Shown in pieces: positions 33,726 to 43,600 of a stretch of DNA of 64,000 nucleotides. Position 1 is the stretch's first letter; each line of letters begins with the position of its first letter. The DNA is from Anaerosporobacter faecicola (lineage in GTDB: Bacteria; Bacillota; Clostridia; Lachnospirales; Lachnospiraceae): the NCBI RefSeq assembly GCF_012070565.1, contig NZ_JAAQRO010000002.1, forward strand, positions 1 through 64,000, in the 5' to 3' direction. The notes under the pieces are model-generated. The model searched no databases, was not told the DNA's origin, and worked only from the letters and a program-made list of their open reading frames with translations. A program made the position numbers and the translations under genes.

Positions 33726-35691
33726 TGAAGAAGTTGCTAGTGTAGCTGCTGATGGTACGGTTACAGCCAATGGCTATGGCAATGCAACCATCACGGCTGT
33801 AGCAGGAGATGCGATGGCAAAATGCGTCATCATTGTTCCAGAAGGAGCCGATGGTATTCTTGGTGAAGATACAGCAACAGTTGGTTATGATAAGACAAGT
33901 ATCTTAATGTATCAGGTTGAACCAGCCACAGCATCCAATAAGAACCTGAATATTATAAGCTCAGATTCCGATCAGATTCGAATCAAGTCCACACAGCGTG
34001 TGGGAGAAACAACGTATGTAACCGTTGAAGCAGTGGGAACTGTTGGAGGAACAGCAACGATCAAAGCTAGCTTAGAAAGTGATGCAACCATTTATAAAGA
34101 AACGCAAGTTCAAATTGTGGATCTAGCTGTAAGTGGAATTGTGTTAGATAAGACGAATTTGGCATTAACAGCAAATGGAGCAGACTCCATTGCAAGTGGA
34201 GCTGCAATCGGGACAGAGTTCATACGCGAAGGAAGTGTACAGGCAGAATTCTTAGTGGATGGCGAATTATGTCCATTGGATCGTGAAGTAGAATGGCAGA
34301 TTGATACGGGTAGTGACTGTGTGGATATTATACCGAGTGGCAATACGGTTACCATTCAGTCGAAACAAGTAGGAGAGGCAGATGTTACCGCGAAGATTTC
34401 AACCATACCTGGAGCAGTTACCTATGTATATCAGACGGTTCATGTAAACATAACAGCTGAGCCACTTGTTATTGATACGGTAGATGCATTGGAGGGTGTA
34501 ACAACAGTAGTTGGAGAACAGCCAGTGTTACCTTCTGCTGTAAGAGTATATTATACCAATGGTTCCTATGGAGATGTATCCATTAATTGGGATAGTATCG
34601 ACCAAAATCTACTGTATACAGTAGGGAATTTTGATGCAACTGGTACGATAGCAGGAACTACAAGAACAGTCTCTGCATCCGTAACGGTTAATCCAAAATC
34701 AATTACAGCTACCGATATTAGAGGAATCTCAGGTCAAATCTACACAGGAGGAACTGTAACATTACCAATTCGAATCTATAATGGTTCAAGAATGCTTGTA
34801 GAAGGTACGGATTATTCTCTTGTATATCAGAACAATGATAAGATTGGAGACGCCACTGTTATCATTACTGGATTGAATAACTATATAGATTCTATCCAAT
34901 ATGATTTCTCCATCTATAATCGACCAGTGGAAGAGGTGGTAACCGTTACTTCTGTTGAGATATCCAAGTTACCAAGTCATCTATCGTATACGGAAGGGGA
35001 AACACTGGATTCAACGGGACTTGTCTTAACGGTTCATTATAGTAATGGAACGACAGCAGATGTTACCACTGGATTCCAAATTAACACAACCCAATTAACT
35101 TCAACGGGTACGAATGTAATCACGGTATCCTACCAGGGATATAAACTTACCTATTCGGTTTATGTACGGGAAAAACAAGTAATTCGAGTAGAGAAAGTTA
35201 CGAATCCGAACAAGTTACAATACCGTGTAGGTGATACAATCGATTTAACGGGATTGACCATCAAAGTTGTGTATGATAACAAAGAGGAAAAATTGATTGA
35301 TACGGGATTTACAGCAGATACAACGAAGTTAAGTAAGGCAGGTAAGAAGATCATCAAAGTTACATACGAGAACAAGAATGTATACTTTACGGTAATTGTT
35401 ACTCCGAAAAAAATTACGGGAGTAAAGATAAAAGCACGTAAGAACAAATCCTCTCTTCTCGTTTGGAAAAAGCAGGATAATGTATCTGGTTACCAGATCT
35501 ATGTAGCAACTAGCAAAAATGGTAAATACAAAAAACTTGCTACAGTATCCAAAAAGAAATACGAATATGCATTAAGCAAACTGGATGATTCCAAGACATA
35601 CTATCTGAAAGTTCGTGCATATAAAACAATTGATGGAGTGAAGAAATATGGTGCATTTTCTTCAGTTGTGTGTAAAAAGGCAAAGAAGTAA
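33634..35691 (+). pseudogene. 3' part of the split GH30 protein: Ig-like surface domains
   Basis: In the +1 frame relative to the catalytic part, without a ribosome site. It begins, usefully from 33660, with VGTTMVLPYTVTP of a Big_2 Ig domain (ITFVSSNEEVASVAADGTVTA). Then follow a second Ig-like domain, Big_4 (VTTVVGEQPVLPSAVRVYY), a Gly-rich beta domain, two Big_3 domains (LPSHLSYTEGETLDSTGLVL; NKLQYRVGDTIDLTGLTIKV) and a terminal fibronectin-like domain with lysine-rich end. These are cell-surface or substrate-binding modules. It was surely one protein with the upstream gene before an out-of-frame event near 33660-33690. Confidence 0.8.
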
Positions 35692-36104
35692 GTAGAAAAC
35701 TAAGCAATAAACCTGACACCTAAGTTCAATGTCGTTTGTCCCCCAATATCTTAATATAAAAAGATACGAAACAAAGTCCAAAACTTGTGAATATGTTATG
35801 CTTCCATGAATTAGACAAGGTAATAAACCAAAATCTATTTAGTGGAATCTTAGCGCATGAAGCAAGTGATTTTGGGCTTTGTTTTTTATTGATCCTAATA
35901 TTTGCATTTACAGAGGTGTAACTTAGAATTGCAAAAACGCAACTTGGTAAAAATCGATAGAAAAAAGTGCTCCTGTTATGTAATATGATTTTAGTAATAG
36001 AGGAAAATCTAACCATGCTATATAACAACCATACAGGTTTAGCAGATGAATTCCAAACAAGTAAATGAAAATCGAATGAGCAAATAGTCAAGGAGGAGCA
36101 TAAC
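35692..36104. other. Intergenic region, no gene recognised
   Basis: 413 bases with only weak frames. A short plus-strand stretch GILAHEASDFGLCFLLILIF with a stop after it could be debris. No terminator, RNA or promoter with good boxes is seen. Confidence 0.4.
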
Positions 36105-37157
36105 ATGAGTCAAGACCAGGAGAATAGCAAGAAGGATAAAAGATGGGGTAGAGAGAATGTGAATGTAGGAAATCCAAGCAAGAAGAGACACAACAAAAAG
36201 AAAATCATAGGAATAACATTGGGGAGCATATTTGCAGTACTCGTGGCAGCAGTACTAGGTGCTAGTTATTACTTTGGTTATCAGGTAGCACAGGGACTTT
36301 TGTATCAGAATGAAGGAAATGATACAAAAAATAATAGTGTAGAGCAGCTGAATCTATGGGGGTATGACCAAAACGAATATGTACAAGAAACATTTGAACA
36401 GAATAACCATGGTACACAATTTACAGCAAAGGCAAAAGATGGTAATATAGTATATGGAACACATTTTATTGGAGAAAATACGGTAGATAACAATACGGTA
36501 ATCCTTGTGCATGGTGCAGGTGGGGATCGTGTTTGTATGGAACCGTTAGCAAAGATGTATCTGGAACATGGTTGGAATGTCATTACAATGGACCAAAGAG
36601 CTTCTGGTGAATCAACGAATAAGAAAGTAAGTTTTGGGTATTTTGAAAAATACGATATTCAAGCACTCGTTGACTATGTAGAAGAGTGTACCACAGATAA
36701 GCAAATTGTGGTGCATGGACAGTCCATGGGTGCTGTAACGACTGGATTGTATGCTTCAACAAAACATGCAAAGGAACATGTAGATGCAGTCATTATGGAT
36801 TCCCCATTTGATTCTATGCGAAGCATGTTCTTAGGAGTATGGCATGAGATGGAGGATTCTAAGGGTGTACCAGATGACTATATTATTTGGTGCGGTGATT
36901 GGTATCTTCGTTGGAACGAGAAATTTGGATTTGCGGATGCGGATCTTGTAAAACAATCCAAGAAGAATACGGTTAAGTCGCTTGTGATTGAATCCCTTCA
37001 AGATGATGTGGCTACACCAGCGATGTGTGAAGCTGTGTATGAGGCAATTGGCACCAACGAAAAATCCCTGTGGAAAGTAGATGCAAAGCATGTAGAAGGT
37101 TTTGTCGATTATCCAGAGGAATATACGAAAGCAGTAATGGAGTTTTTGGAAAACTAG
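36105..37157 (+). CDS. Membrane-anchored alpha/beta hydrolase
   Basis: A 350-residue protein. A charged 30-residue cytoplasmic start rich in Lys/Arg/Asn (KKDKRWGRENVNVGNPSKKR) precedes an uncleaved helix (IIGITLGSIFAVLVAAVLG). The extracellular hydrolase domain has VILVHGAGGDRVCMEPLA, ITMDQRASGEST and the nucleophile VVHGQSMGAVT, then Asp in SLQDDVATPAMCEAV and His in VDAKHVEGF. This is the YqiA/YfhR-like extracellular BAAT-type serine hydrolase group of Firmicutes. AAGGAGG lies upstream. The LytTR gene follows at 17 bases. Confidence 0.87.
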   Translation: MSQDQENSKKDKRWGRENVNVGNPSKKRHNKKKIIGITLGSIFAVLVAAVLGASYYFGYQVAQGLLYQNEGNDTKNNSVEQLNLWGYDQNEYVQETFEQNNHGTQFTAKAKDGNIVYGTHFIGENTVDNNTVILVHGAGGDRVCMEPLAKMYLEHGWNVITMDQRASGESTNKKVSFGYFEKYDIQALVDYVEECTTDKQIVVHGQSMGAVTTGLYASTKHAKEHVDAVIMDSPFDSMRSMFLGVWHEMEDSKGVPDDYIIWCGDWYLRWNEKFGFADADLVKQSKKNTVKSLVIESLQDDVATPAMCEAVYEAIGTNEKSLWKVDAKHVEGFVDYPEEYTKAVMEFLEN

Positions 37158-37174
37158 GATAGGTGATGGCTTAA

Positions 37175-37639
37175 GTGAAGATTAATCTTTATGAGAATAA
37201 GGAACTGACAGAGGATTATGTAGATGTACATTACCACGAGATGACAGAGGAACTACGACACCTTTGTTCTCTATTTGGAACAAAGAAGCTAGAGTTATAT
37301 GGAACGGATCAGGAAGAAAAGCAACTTTTGCGAATTTCAGATATCTTTTATTTTGAGTCGGTTGAGAAAAGAACGTATGCGTACCTAGCGAAAAAAGTAT
37401 ACCAGGTTTCCTATCGTCTTGGGGAGTTGGAAGAAGCTTTAAAAGACCAAGGGTTTATTCGAATTAACAAATCGGTAGTGGTGAATATCTATAAAATTAA
37501 GAAGATTCGTTCCGAAATCAATATGCGAGTACAAGCACAATTGCAAAATCAAGAAGAGATTGTAATCAGTCGTCACTATAAGTCAAGTTTTGAAAAGTAT
37601 TTGGTACGGATGCGAGGTGTGATTCATGAGGAGCATTAA
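37175..37639 (+). CDS. LytTR-family DNA-binding regulator
   Basis: 154 residues from GTG 37175 (AGGTGATGG upstream). No receiver domain is present. Residues 45-150 form a LytTR domain: LLRISDIFYFESVEKRTYAYLAKKVYQVSYRLGELEEAL, GFIRINKSVVVNIYKIKKIRS and EIVISRHYKSSFEKYL, with the R-H-Y contact. The next gene overlaps its end by 14 bases and encodes DUF3021. This LytTR-DUF3021 pair is a widespread Firmicute one-component module in which the membrane protein is thought to hold or control the regulator. Confidence 0.92.
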   Translation: MKINLYENKELTEDYVDVHYHEMTEELRHLCSLFGTKKLELYGTDQEEKQLLRISDIFYFESVEKRTYAYLAKKVYQVSYRLGELEEALKDQGFIRINKSVVVNIYKIKKIRSEINMRVQAQLQNQEEIVISRHYKSSFEKYLVRMRGVIHEEH

Positions 37640-38069
37640 AGGAAAAGAATTAATCTATACAATATGCATTTCCTATTCGGTCATTAATATTGGTGCATCT
37701 ATCGTGGAGGCAATCACACAACGTGATGTTTCATTATGTAGTAATAATGTCATGATGTTGTTATGGACGGGTATTGCGGTATTTGTACTTAGCATCCATC
37801 CGTTATTCGAGCAAGTATCACCACTTACGATGATCCTTGTACAATATGCCATTGCCATGGGATTAGTTATGCTTACCGTTGCCATAGGAAGCTTGTTTTC
37901 GCCTGTTTCAAAGGGAGGATATCATGATATCTTTCTGTCATTTACCATTCCTTATATAATTGGTGCCGTCATCTATTATGTAGAAGTGTTCCGAAGTGTT
38001 CATCGACAAAATCGATTATTAGATGAGATACAGATGCAAAGGAAAGAAGAAAAGAATAGGAGGGCGTAA
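37626..38069 (+). CDS. DUF3021 membrane protein
   Basis: 147 residues with four helices: ISYSVINIGASIVEAI, MMLLWTGIAVFVLSIHPLF, TMILVQYAIAMGLVMLTVAIGSL and DIFLSFTIPYIIGAVIYYVEVF. The cytoplasmic tail is RSVHRQNRLLDEIQMQRKEE. It matches DUF3021, always found next to LytTR genes, and is a likely membrane-embedded inhibitor or sensor for the regulator whose gene it overlaps. Its stop overlaps the start of the DUF3592 gene by one base. A decayed copy of its tail is found at 39.0 kb. Confidence 0.88.
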   Translation: MRSIKGKELIYTICISYSVINIGASIVEAITQRDVSLCSNNVMMLLWTGIAVFVLSIHPLFEQVSPLTMILVQYAIAMGLVMLTVAIGSLFSPVSKGGYHDIFLSFTIPYIIGAVIYYVEVFRSVHRQNRLLDEIQMQRKEEKNRRA

Positions 38070-38800
38070 TGGAAAGAGGACGAAAAAGTGGTAATTTTGT
38101 AGTGCGGTTAATCGGAATCATATTCTTATTAATAGGGCTTGGCTTATGCGCAGGAGGAATCATCGCTGGTGTATTTACAGCGAAGTTTATTAATAATGCA
38201 GATTCTGTCATAGCAACAATTACAGATATTGATTCATATCGAGATAGCGATGGGGATCGAAATCACGATGTGTTCGTTACATATGAGGTAGATGGGCAAA
38301 CGTATGATGCGGAACTGAATTCATATAGTTCCAGTTGGCATATAGGAAAAGAGATCAAGTTGTATTATGATCCAGAGAATCCATATGATGTGCGGTCAAA
38401 GAGTATGGCATACCTTGTTACGATTATTTTATGTATTATAGGAGGAAGCTTTACAGCTGTTGCATGTGGATTGCTGTTCTATACGAAGATCCAGAGTGGT
38501 AAAGCAAAACGTTTGAAAGCAAGTGGGCGAAAAGTGTATGCGACAGTAACTGACACCGTGTTAAATTATCGTGTACAGGTTAATCGAAGAAATCCATATC
38601 GTTTGGATTGTAGTTATCAGGATCTCGCTACCGGAGAAACCTTCCTTTATCGAAGCGGGAACATCTGGGAAGATCCAGGTCGTTACATTGGTTGTCAAGT
38701 TCCTGTATACGTGAATCCGACTAAGCCAAAGGAATATTATGTTGCAGTTGAGGAAATTGCAATTGATAACAATCTGAATCATGTTCGTGATTATCGGTAA
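38069..38800 (+). CDS. DUF3592 membrane protein
   Basis: 243 residues: helix FVVRLIGIIFLLIGLGLCAG, an external beta domain with ATITDIDSYRDSDGDRNHDVFVTYEVDGQTYDAEL and IKLYYDPENPYDVRSK (the DUF3592 hallmark of a P-x-N-P-x-D turn), a second helix VTIILCIIGGSFTAVACGLLF, and a C-terminal repeat of the beta domain (YATVTDTVLNYRVQVNRRNPYRLDC). AGGAGG lies upstream. It is cotranscribed with LytTR-DUF3021 by one-base overlap. Envelope role unknown. Confidence 0.85.
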   Translation: MERGRKSGNFVVRLIGIIFLLIGLGLCAGGIIAGVFTAKFINNADSVIATITDIDSYRDSDGDRNHDVFVTYEVDGQTYDAELNSYSSSWHIGKEIKLYYDPENPYDVRSKSMAYLVTIILCIIGGSFTAVACGLLFYTKIQSGKAKRLKASGRKVYATVTDTVLNYRVQVNRRNPYRLDCSYQDLATGETFLYRSGNIWEDPGRYIGCQVPVYVNPTKPKEYYVAVEEIAIDNNLNHVRDYR

Positions 38801-39007
38801 ATATTGTATTAATGCTTATTTAATGAAGAGAGTAAATCTAGAATATATCTGGGTTTGCTCTTTTTATATAGGAGAGGAAAGTCCTCCAAGTTTTCTTGAT
38901 TATATAAAATCGCCGGGGGATGCACAGTAGCAGATAAGGTAGATGAGTAGAATGTTGGAATATAATTTACAATTAAGTAAAAATATGGTAGTATAGAGAC
39001 GAAATGC

Positions 39008-39091
39008 ATCGATTGGTGGATTGCGTATAGTATTCACCAAGGAAATTTATTTGATGAGATGCAGATGAAAAAGAAACCAGTAATGTATTAA
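39008..39091 (+). pseudogene. Decayed 3' end of a second DUF3021 gene
   Basis: The frame DWWIAYSIHQGNLFDEMQMKK ends in TAA just before the second DUF3592 gene and lines up with RSVHRQNRLLDEIQMQRKE in the intact DUF3021 protein. No start or membrane segments remain, so it is a remnant of a duplicated DUF3021-DUF3592 pair. Confidence 0.7.
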
Positions 39092-39113
39092 TTCATGTTT
39101 TGCAGGAGGAAGA

Positions 39114-39584
39114 ATGGGAAGAAAATGTAAGAACGAAGGTCTAAGGTTAGTTGGAATTATATTAGTGATTGTTGGGGTTGGGCTATGTGTAGCGGGAGTA
39201 AGATATGGAAAATATATAGCAGAATCGAATAAAAATGAAAGTAGCGTGGTAGCTACGATTACAAATATTACTTCATATGAGAATAGTAAGGGAAAAGAGG
39301 AGACAGATGTATATGTTACTTATGAAATTGATGGACAGACTTATGAAACGCAACTGTATGGATACTCATTTACCTGGTATAAAGGAAAGAAATTAACGTT
39401 ATCCTATAATCCAAATGATCCCTATGATGTAAGTGCACAAGAACTTGAGTATATGTCAGTAATTATGATATGTACAGTTGGGCTAGTTAGCTTGGTTATT
39501 GCTTGCAAATTGTTGTTGGGTAATAAGATACAAGTTTACAGAGCTAAACGGAAAAAAGCAAAAGTTAGCAACCAACTACACTAA
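39114..39584 (+). CDS. DUF3592 membrane protein (shorter paralogue)
   Basis: 156 residues, a paralogue of the 38.1 kb protein without its C-terminal repeat. It has helix LRLVGIILVIVGVGLCVAG, beta domain VVATITNITSYENSKGKEETDVYVTYEIDGQTYE, turn LSYNPNDPYDVSAQE and helix VIMICTVGLVSLVIACKLLL. AGGAGG precedes ATG. The gene follows the DUF3021 remnant, which supports partial duplication of the upstream unit. Confidence 0.83.
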   Translation: MGRKCKNEGLRLVGIILVIVGVGLCVAGVRYGKYIAESNKNESSVVATITNITSYENSKGKEETDVYVTYEIDGQTYETQLYGYSFTWYKGKKLTLSYNPNDPYDVSAQELEYMSVIMICTVGLVSLVIACKLLLGNKIQVYRAKRKKAKVSNQLH

Positions 39585-39728
39585 GTGAAGTTTCAAAAGT
39601 GAGAAATTTGATCGAATAAGATACAATGTTGTAAAATAGAAAAACAACAAGGGAAATAATAGTACTCAAGCATAGCAAATTTAATCCAGTTACATATCAT
39701 AGTAAAAAAGGTATATCTAGGAGAAAAT

Positions 39729-40103
39729 ATGAAACACATATATCGTTGGATCTGTATTATCTTTGCTTTTGTGTGTGTCGGAATGGGATTAATTGGTGTG
39801 TTCTTGCCAATCTTACCTACAACACCTTTTTTGATACTGGCTACTGTACTGTTTGCGCGAGGTTCAAAACGATTTCACCATTGGTTTCTTTCTACAAAAT
39901 TGTATCGTAACCATGTGGATCGAATTGTGAACCAAAAGGCAATGACTAGACGAGGTAAATGTTTGATATTAAGTACAGTTACGGTTTTACTTACAGTAGC
40001 TTGTGTATGGGTGGAGATTCTTTGGATTCGAGGAGTTTTGATTCTAGTTGGGCTTTTTCATTACTATTACTTCTTGTTTCGACTGCGTACTTGTAGAATT
40101 TAG
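39729..40103 (+). CDS. DUF454 (YbaN-like) inner membrane protein
   Basis: 124 residues with three helices and the DUF454 signature in the first: AFVCVGMGLIGVFLPILPTTPFLILATVLFARGS. The cytoplasmic loop is KRFHHWFLSTKLYRNHVDRI, and the next helices are CLILSTVTVLLTVACVWVEI and IRGVLILVGLFHYYYFLF. AGGAGAA lies before ATG. The family is widespread and its function is unknown; some members sit near heme or stress genes. Confidence 0.88.
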   Translation: MKHIYRWICIIFAFVCVGMGLIGVFLPILPTTPFLILATVLFARGSKRFHHWFLSTKLYRNHVDRIVNQKAMTRRGKCLILSTVTVLLTVACVWVEILWIRGVLILVGLFHYYYFLFRLRTCRI

Positions 40104-40322
40104 AAGAGTGTAAGAAAGAGTTCTATCATTTGTATTCATAAGAATAAATTATATATAATACAATTGGAATAATTTGCTAATTCTGTTATAATACATTCGT
40201 AATGATTTATTGTTCATTACTAATTTTCATTACTACCAGATAACATAGGTTTAGAAATCGATAAAGATGTCCGATATAGATGATATACGGTAGTGGAATG
40301 AGACATGGTGAGGTATTAAGGG

Positions 40323-40946
40323 ATGAAGAGAAGAGCAAGAGCAAGTTACGGTATGGTCATTTTCTTGATTATGATTTTTGGAGTAGATTTTTTAGTGCTG
40401 AATAAAGCAGATACAGTTATTTGGTCAGCAGATCATTTGTTATACGGAAACCAATGGGGATACTTGACACAGTATGGACGTTTACTTAATGTAAGGGCAA
40501 TGAATCCTGAGTGGTGGAGATTGCTCACTTGTCAATTCTTACATAGTGGTGTTTTACATCTATTCGTAAATGGTATCGGTTTGATCTGTATTGGATCAAT
40601 TGTTGAAAAAAGGGTAGGAGCAAAGCGTTTTCTCTTATGTTATCTACTTAGTGGAATCGGATCTGCATTAATAACGATGTTTTTCACGTATGGAAGTGTT
40701 GGAGCAAGTGGTGCTATCTTTGGTTTGGCAGGTATGTTACTTGTCTTTATGATTCGGGAACGAAAACAAGTGTGGTCAAGGGAACCAATATTCAAACGCC
40801 TTTTGATCTTGGCATATCTGATTTTACCAAATCTAAGTGGAATCAATTCCATCGTGTCACATGAAGCAGGATTGATCTGTGGTATTGTGGCGGGACTACT
40901 TCTAGTGGGAAAGCAAGAGAACGAAGAAAAGTTAGAATTAAACTAA
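40323..40946 (+). CDS. Rhomboid-family intramembrane serine protease
   Basis: A 207-residue six-helix protein. The helix-2 motif is QFLHSGVLHLFVNGIGL (H74, H79, N83). The catalytic serine is S129 in SVGASGAIFGLAG, and the catalytic His is H180 in VSHEAGLICG. The enzyme should cut membrane helices of unknown substrates. The poorly defined ribosome site is GGTGAGGT about 10 bases upstream. It is the last chromosomal gene before the tRNA with an island, and appears undamaged. Confidence 0.9.
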   Translation: MKRRARASYGMVIFLIMIFGVDFLVLNKADTVIWSADHLLYGNQWGYLTQYGRLLNVRAMNPEWWRLLTCQFLHSGVLHLFVNGIGLICIGSIVEKRVGAKRFLLCYLLSGIGSALITMFFTYGSVGASGAIFGLAGMLLVFMIRERKQVWSREPIFKRLLILAYLILPNLSGINSIVSHEAGLICGIVAGLLLVGKQENEEKLELN

Positions 40947-40980
40947 TTATTGCAAATGTACATATAATATAAAAAAGTTG

Positions 40981-41009
40981 TTGACAGAAGAGTAGAATTC
41001 ATGTATCAT
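40981..41009 (+). promoter_or_regulatory. Promoter of tRNA-Gly
   Basis: TTGACA (40981-40986) and TATCAT (41004-41009) are 17 bases apart, ending 25 bases before the tRNA. Confidence 0.85.
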
Positions 41010-41034
41010 ATTCTTGTGTTCAACAACAGAATAT

Positions 41035-41106
41035 GCGCGAGTGGCTCAGTGGTGGAGTATCGCCTTGCCAAGGCGAGGGTCGCGGGTTCGAATCCCGTCT
41101 CGCGCT
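41035..41106 (+). tRNA. tRNA-Gly (GCC)
   Basis: A full cloverleaf. The acceptor GCGCGAG pairs with CTCGCGC. The D arm is GCTC/GAGT, the anticodon stem TCGCC/GGCGA with GCC at 41067-41069, and the T arm GCGGG-TTCGAAT-CCCGT. The discriminator is T and CCA is not encoded. Its 3' end is the integration site of the adjacent element and is regenerated by the element's own sequence. Confidence 0.97.
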
Positions 41107-41107
41107 T
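41087..41107 (+). repeat. Attachment site att (tRNA side)
   Basis: The 21 bases from TTCGAATCCCG to the base after the tRNA are identical to 46750-46770. This covers the T loop, the T-stem 3' strand and the acceptor 3' strand. Confidence 0.92.
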
Positions 41108-41115
41108 ACTTTTAT

Positions 41116-41156
41116 AGTCTGCAACCTTAGATAAAATCTTTGGTTGCAGACTTTTT
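41116..41156 (+). terminator. Terminator after tRNA-Gly
   Basis: AGTCTGCAACC (41116-41126) pairs with 41142-41152, with an inner AGAT/ATCT stem, then TTTTT. It lies inside the element and so was brought in with it. Confidence 0.9.
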
Positions 41157-41268
41157 GCATTTATAGGATTATGATTACAGTGATTACACGTACTCAAAAT
41201 AGTAGATTTTATGAGTTATTCCGTGTAGATAAGAATTCGATTTGATTAATAATAGAAATGATTACATA

Positions 41269-42516
41269 TTAGAATTTTAATGCTTTCTCAAACTGTTCTT
41301 CCGTTTGTTCCTGAGAATAACGATTGTAGCAGTAGTTACCGTAAGTAGTTTTAGTACTTTCGTGACCAACCGTCTGACAAATCTTATTAATGTTGATACC
41401 TGAATCAATTAAGGTAGAAATATAAGTCTTTCGAACCTTATGAGTTGACTTATGTGAGATGTTGATATGATCACAGTATTTACGGATTCTTGAATCTACA
41501 GCTCTCGAAGAAATTCTTCCACGAATATCTTGAAACAAATAATCTTCGTCACTATACCCATTTTGTTTTATTTCGCTTATTGCAGCATCGATGATTGCTA
41601 TTGCTTCATCTGTGAGATATATTTTACGTTTTCCTGCCTTTGATTTTGTTCGTTCAACAACAGTTCTAGATGCTGGTAGCCATTTTCCATTATAATCTTG
41701 CTTCTGTTCTTTAATCTCCATACGTTGAATGTGAAGATATCGACCACGAATATCAGAACACTTAATAGCTACAAGTTCACCAAGTCGTACACCAGTCTGA
41801 AATGCGAAAGGAATCGCTAATGCCGCAAGATTACCTGTGTCTATAAAATCTGCCCGAGCTTCATTAATGATTGGCTTTACTTCATCTACAAGATAGACTT
41901 GAGTTTCATCTTCCTTTTCTGGAGGAGTATGAAACATATCCGGTTCAATCTTGATATCAGCAAAAGGATTAAATGATATTAGTTTTTTATCTACTGCATA
42001 CTGAAGTGACTGTCGAAAAATCAAAGACATATTGTAATAACACACCTTGGTCATTTCATGTTGTTGTATGAGTGCATGAATCCATGTATCAAGAGTCAAC
42101 TTATCAAGATTACTAAGTGGTATTTTGATAATGGAATCATTGATATAAAATCGTCTCCAGTCATCATCGATTCTGCGTATTGAGTTCGTTGATTTTGTAT
42201 GAAGCGATTTATATTGTAGCCATTCAGGATAAAGAGTTTCAAGTGTAATTGCAACTTGTTCTTGTTCCTCATGATAGAAGGTATAGATTTCATTAACTAA
42301 GCTTTCATGACTGCTTTTTGCGATTAAGCGTCGATTCTTTGACTTGGTCTCATCAGGAAGGTAAGTGTACCAACGATTATTACTACCTTTCCATATTTTG
42401 TACGTATGTACCTCACGTACGAATTCTACTTTTTGTTTAAAGAAATGATGAAGTAAACGGCGAGTTCAGAAAAATTGAATATCAGAAGGATATTTCACGA
42501 CATTGACTTTAGTCAT
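41269..42516 (-). pseudogene. Tyrosine recombinase (integrase) with in-frame stop
   Basis: From ATG 42516 the frame has TGA at codon 17 (42468-42466), then runs open to 41269 for about 400 codons. The N-terminal arm-binding region is REVHTYKIWKGSNNRWYTYLPDE. A core-binding domain follows (LDTWIHALIQQHEMTKVCYY). The catalytic domain keeps R in FQTGVRLGELVA, H-x-x-R in STHKVRKTYIS, and H and Y in VGHESTKTTYGNYCYNRY. The active site is complete, but no ATG or GTG start follows the stop before TTG 42099, so function is doubtful. Translation past TGA or from TTG cannot be excluded. Confidence 0.85.
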
Positions 42517-42743
42517 TGGGGCAGTCGTAAAAAGCTCTTTATTACTTAACAGCTATACAATTACATAAATTGAAAGAAAAGATGATATAGAAGGTGAATC
42601 AATCACTGCTTAATATGTTGTATATACGTAAGTTGCGTCATAAGGCAAAAGGAAATAAATGAGTGTGAGAAAAATTGTTATGTGCATAGGTATAGGATTG
42701 AGAAGATATTAGTGAACTATAGACAAGTTAGTGGACATAATTA

Positions 42744-43600
42744 TTAAAGAAAACTTTCTGGAAACAGATGATAAGCATGATTCCAGAAGAGTTCTTCTTT
42801 ATCGTTTGGTGTTAGCATTCCAAGAGAACTATGAGGCGTTTTCGAGTTATAGAAGCCTTCAATGTATGCAAAGATAGATAGTTGCAGTTTTTGTAAAGAG
42901 TGATAGGTTCTTCGGTTGTTTCCTTCTTTTTTTGAGGTATATGAAGCAACATTTACAACAGGCATTATCCAATGGGTAACCTTTCTTGGAAAATGATTGC
43001 ACGACATTAAGAGTATTCAATAGCTACCTGAATGAAAAGGCAGTATAATGAAATCCTCAATCAGAATGGAACATGAGCATTACAGGGTAGTTCCTCTTAT
43101 CATAAGATTTTTCGTACGTAGTCATTACCAGGTCAACAGCGGGTTTGCTTGAGATATTCCAAGCGATGACTTTGTGTGAGAATAAATCTATTACAATACA
43201 GAGGTAATACCACTTGCCGACAGCTTTAAGATATGTAAAAGCGCTAACCCACACTATGTTTGGAGGTCTCTGATTGAACTCCTGATGAAGAGGATTGGAA
43301 CAATCACCGTTATTTTTGTGTTCGTAATTATAATAAGGTTTTCAGTTGACATTCTTGGTAACTGAAAGGTTTTCATTAGTGGGTACACTCATCCGACACT
43401 AATGTTAATGCCATAATCACGCTGAAGAACATAGCAAATCTTATAGGCAACAAGTCGCTTATTACAATCAGCATAAATATGGAGAATAAGTTTTGCTTTG
43501 TTGTGGTCAGCTGGAACTGAATTGTAATGCTTGCAATAAGTACTTCTGTGGACACCTAAGACTTTACAGAGAATCTTGATGTCGTGTTGAAAACGTAGCT
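42744..43600 (-). pseudogene. IS3-family transposase OrfB, decayed
   Basis: Pieces in different frames reconstruct an OrfB. HKLRFQHDIKILCKVLGVHRSTY is the HTH part, and VWVSAFTYLKAVGKWYYLCIVIDLFSHKVIAW the start of the integrase core. FHSD, then a TGA in place of Arg, then GFHYTA is the next core segment. SIFAYIEGFYNSKTPHSSLGMLTPND is the end. The first catalytic Asp region reads SAFTYL instead of TDITY-like, so catalysis is lost. Several frameshifts and stops make it a clear pseudogene within the tRNA-Gly element. Confidence 0.88.

Noticed and set aside
35726-36106. Minus-strand frame of 126 codons between the GH30 gene and the hydrolase
   Set aside because: Composition is Leu/Ser/Phe-rich without domains, there is no ribosome site, and it overlaps the next gene's upstream region.
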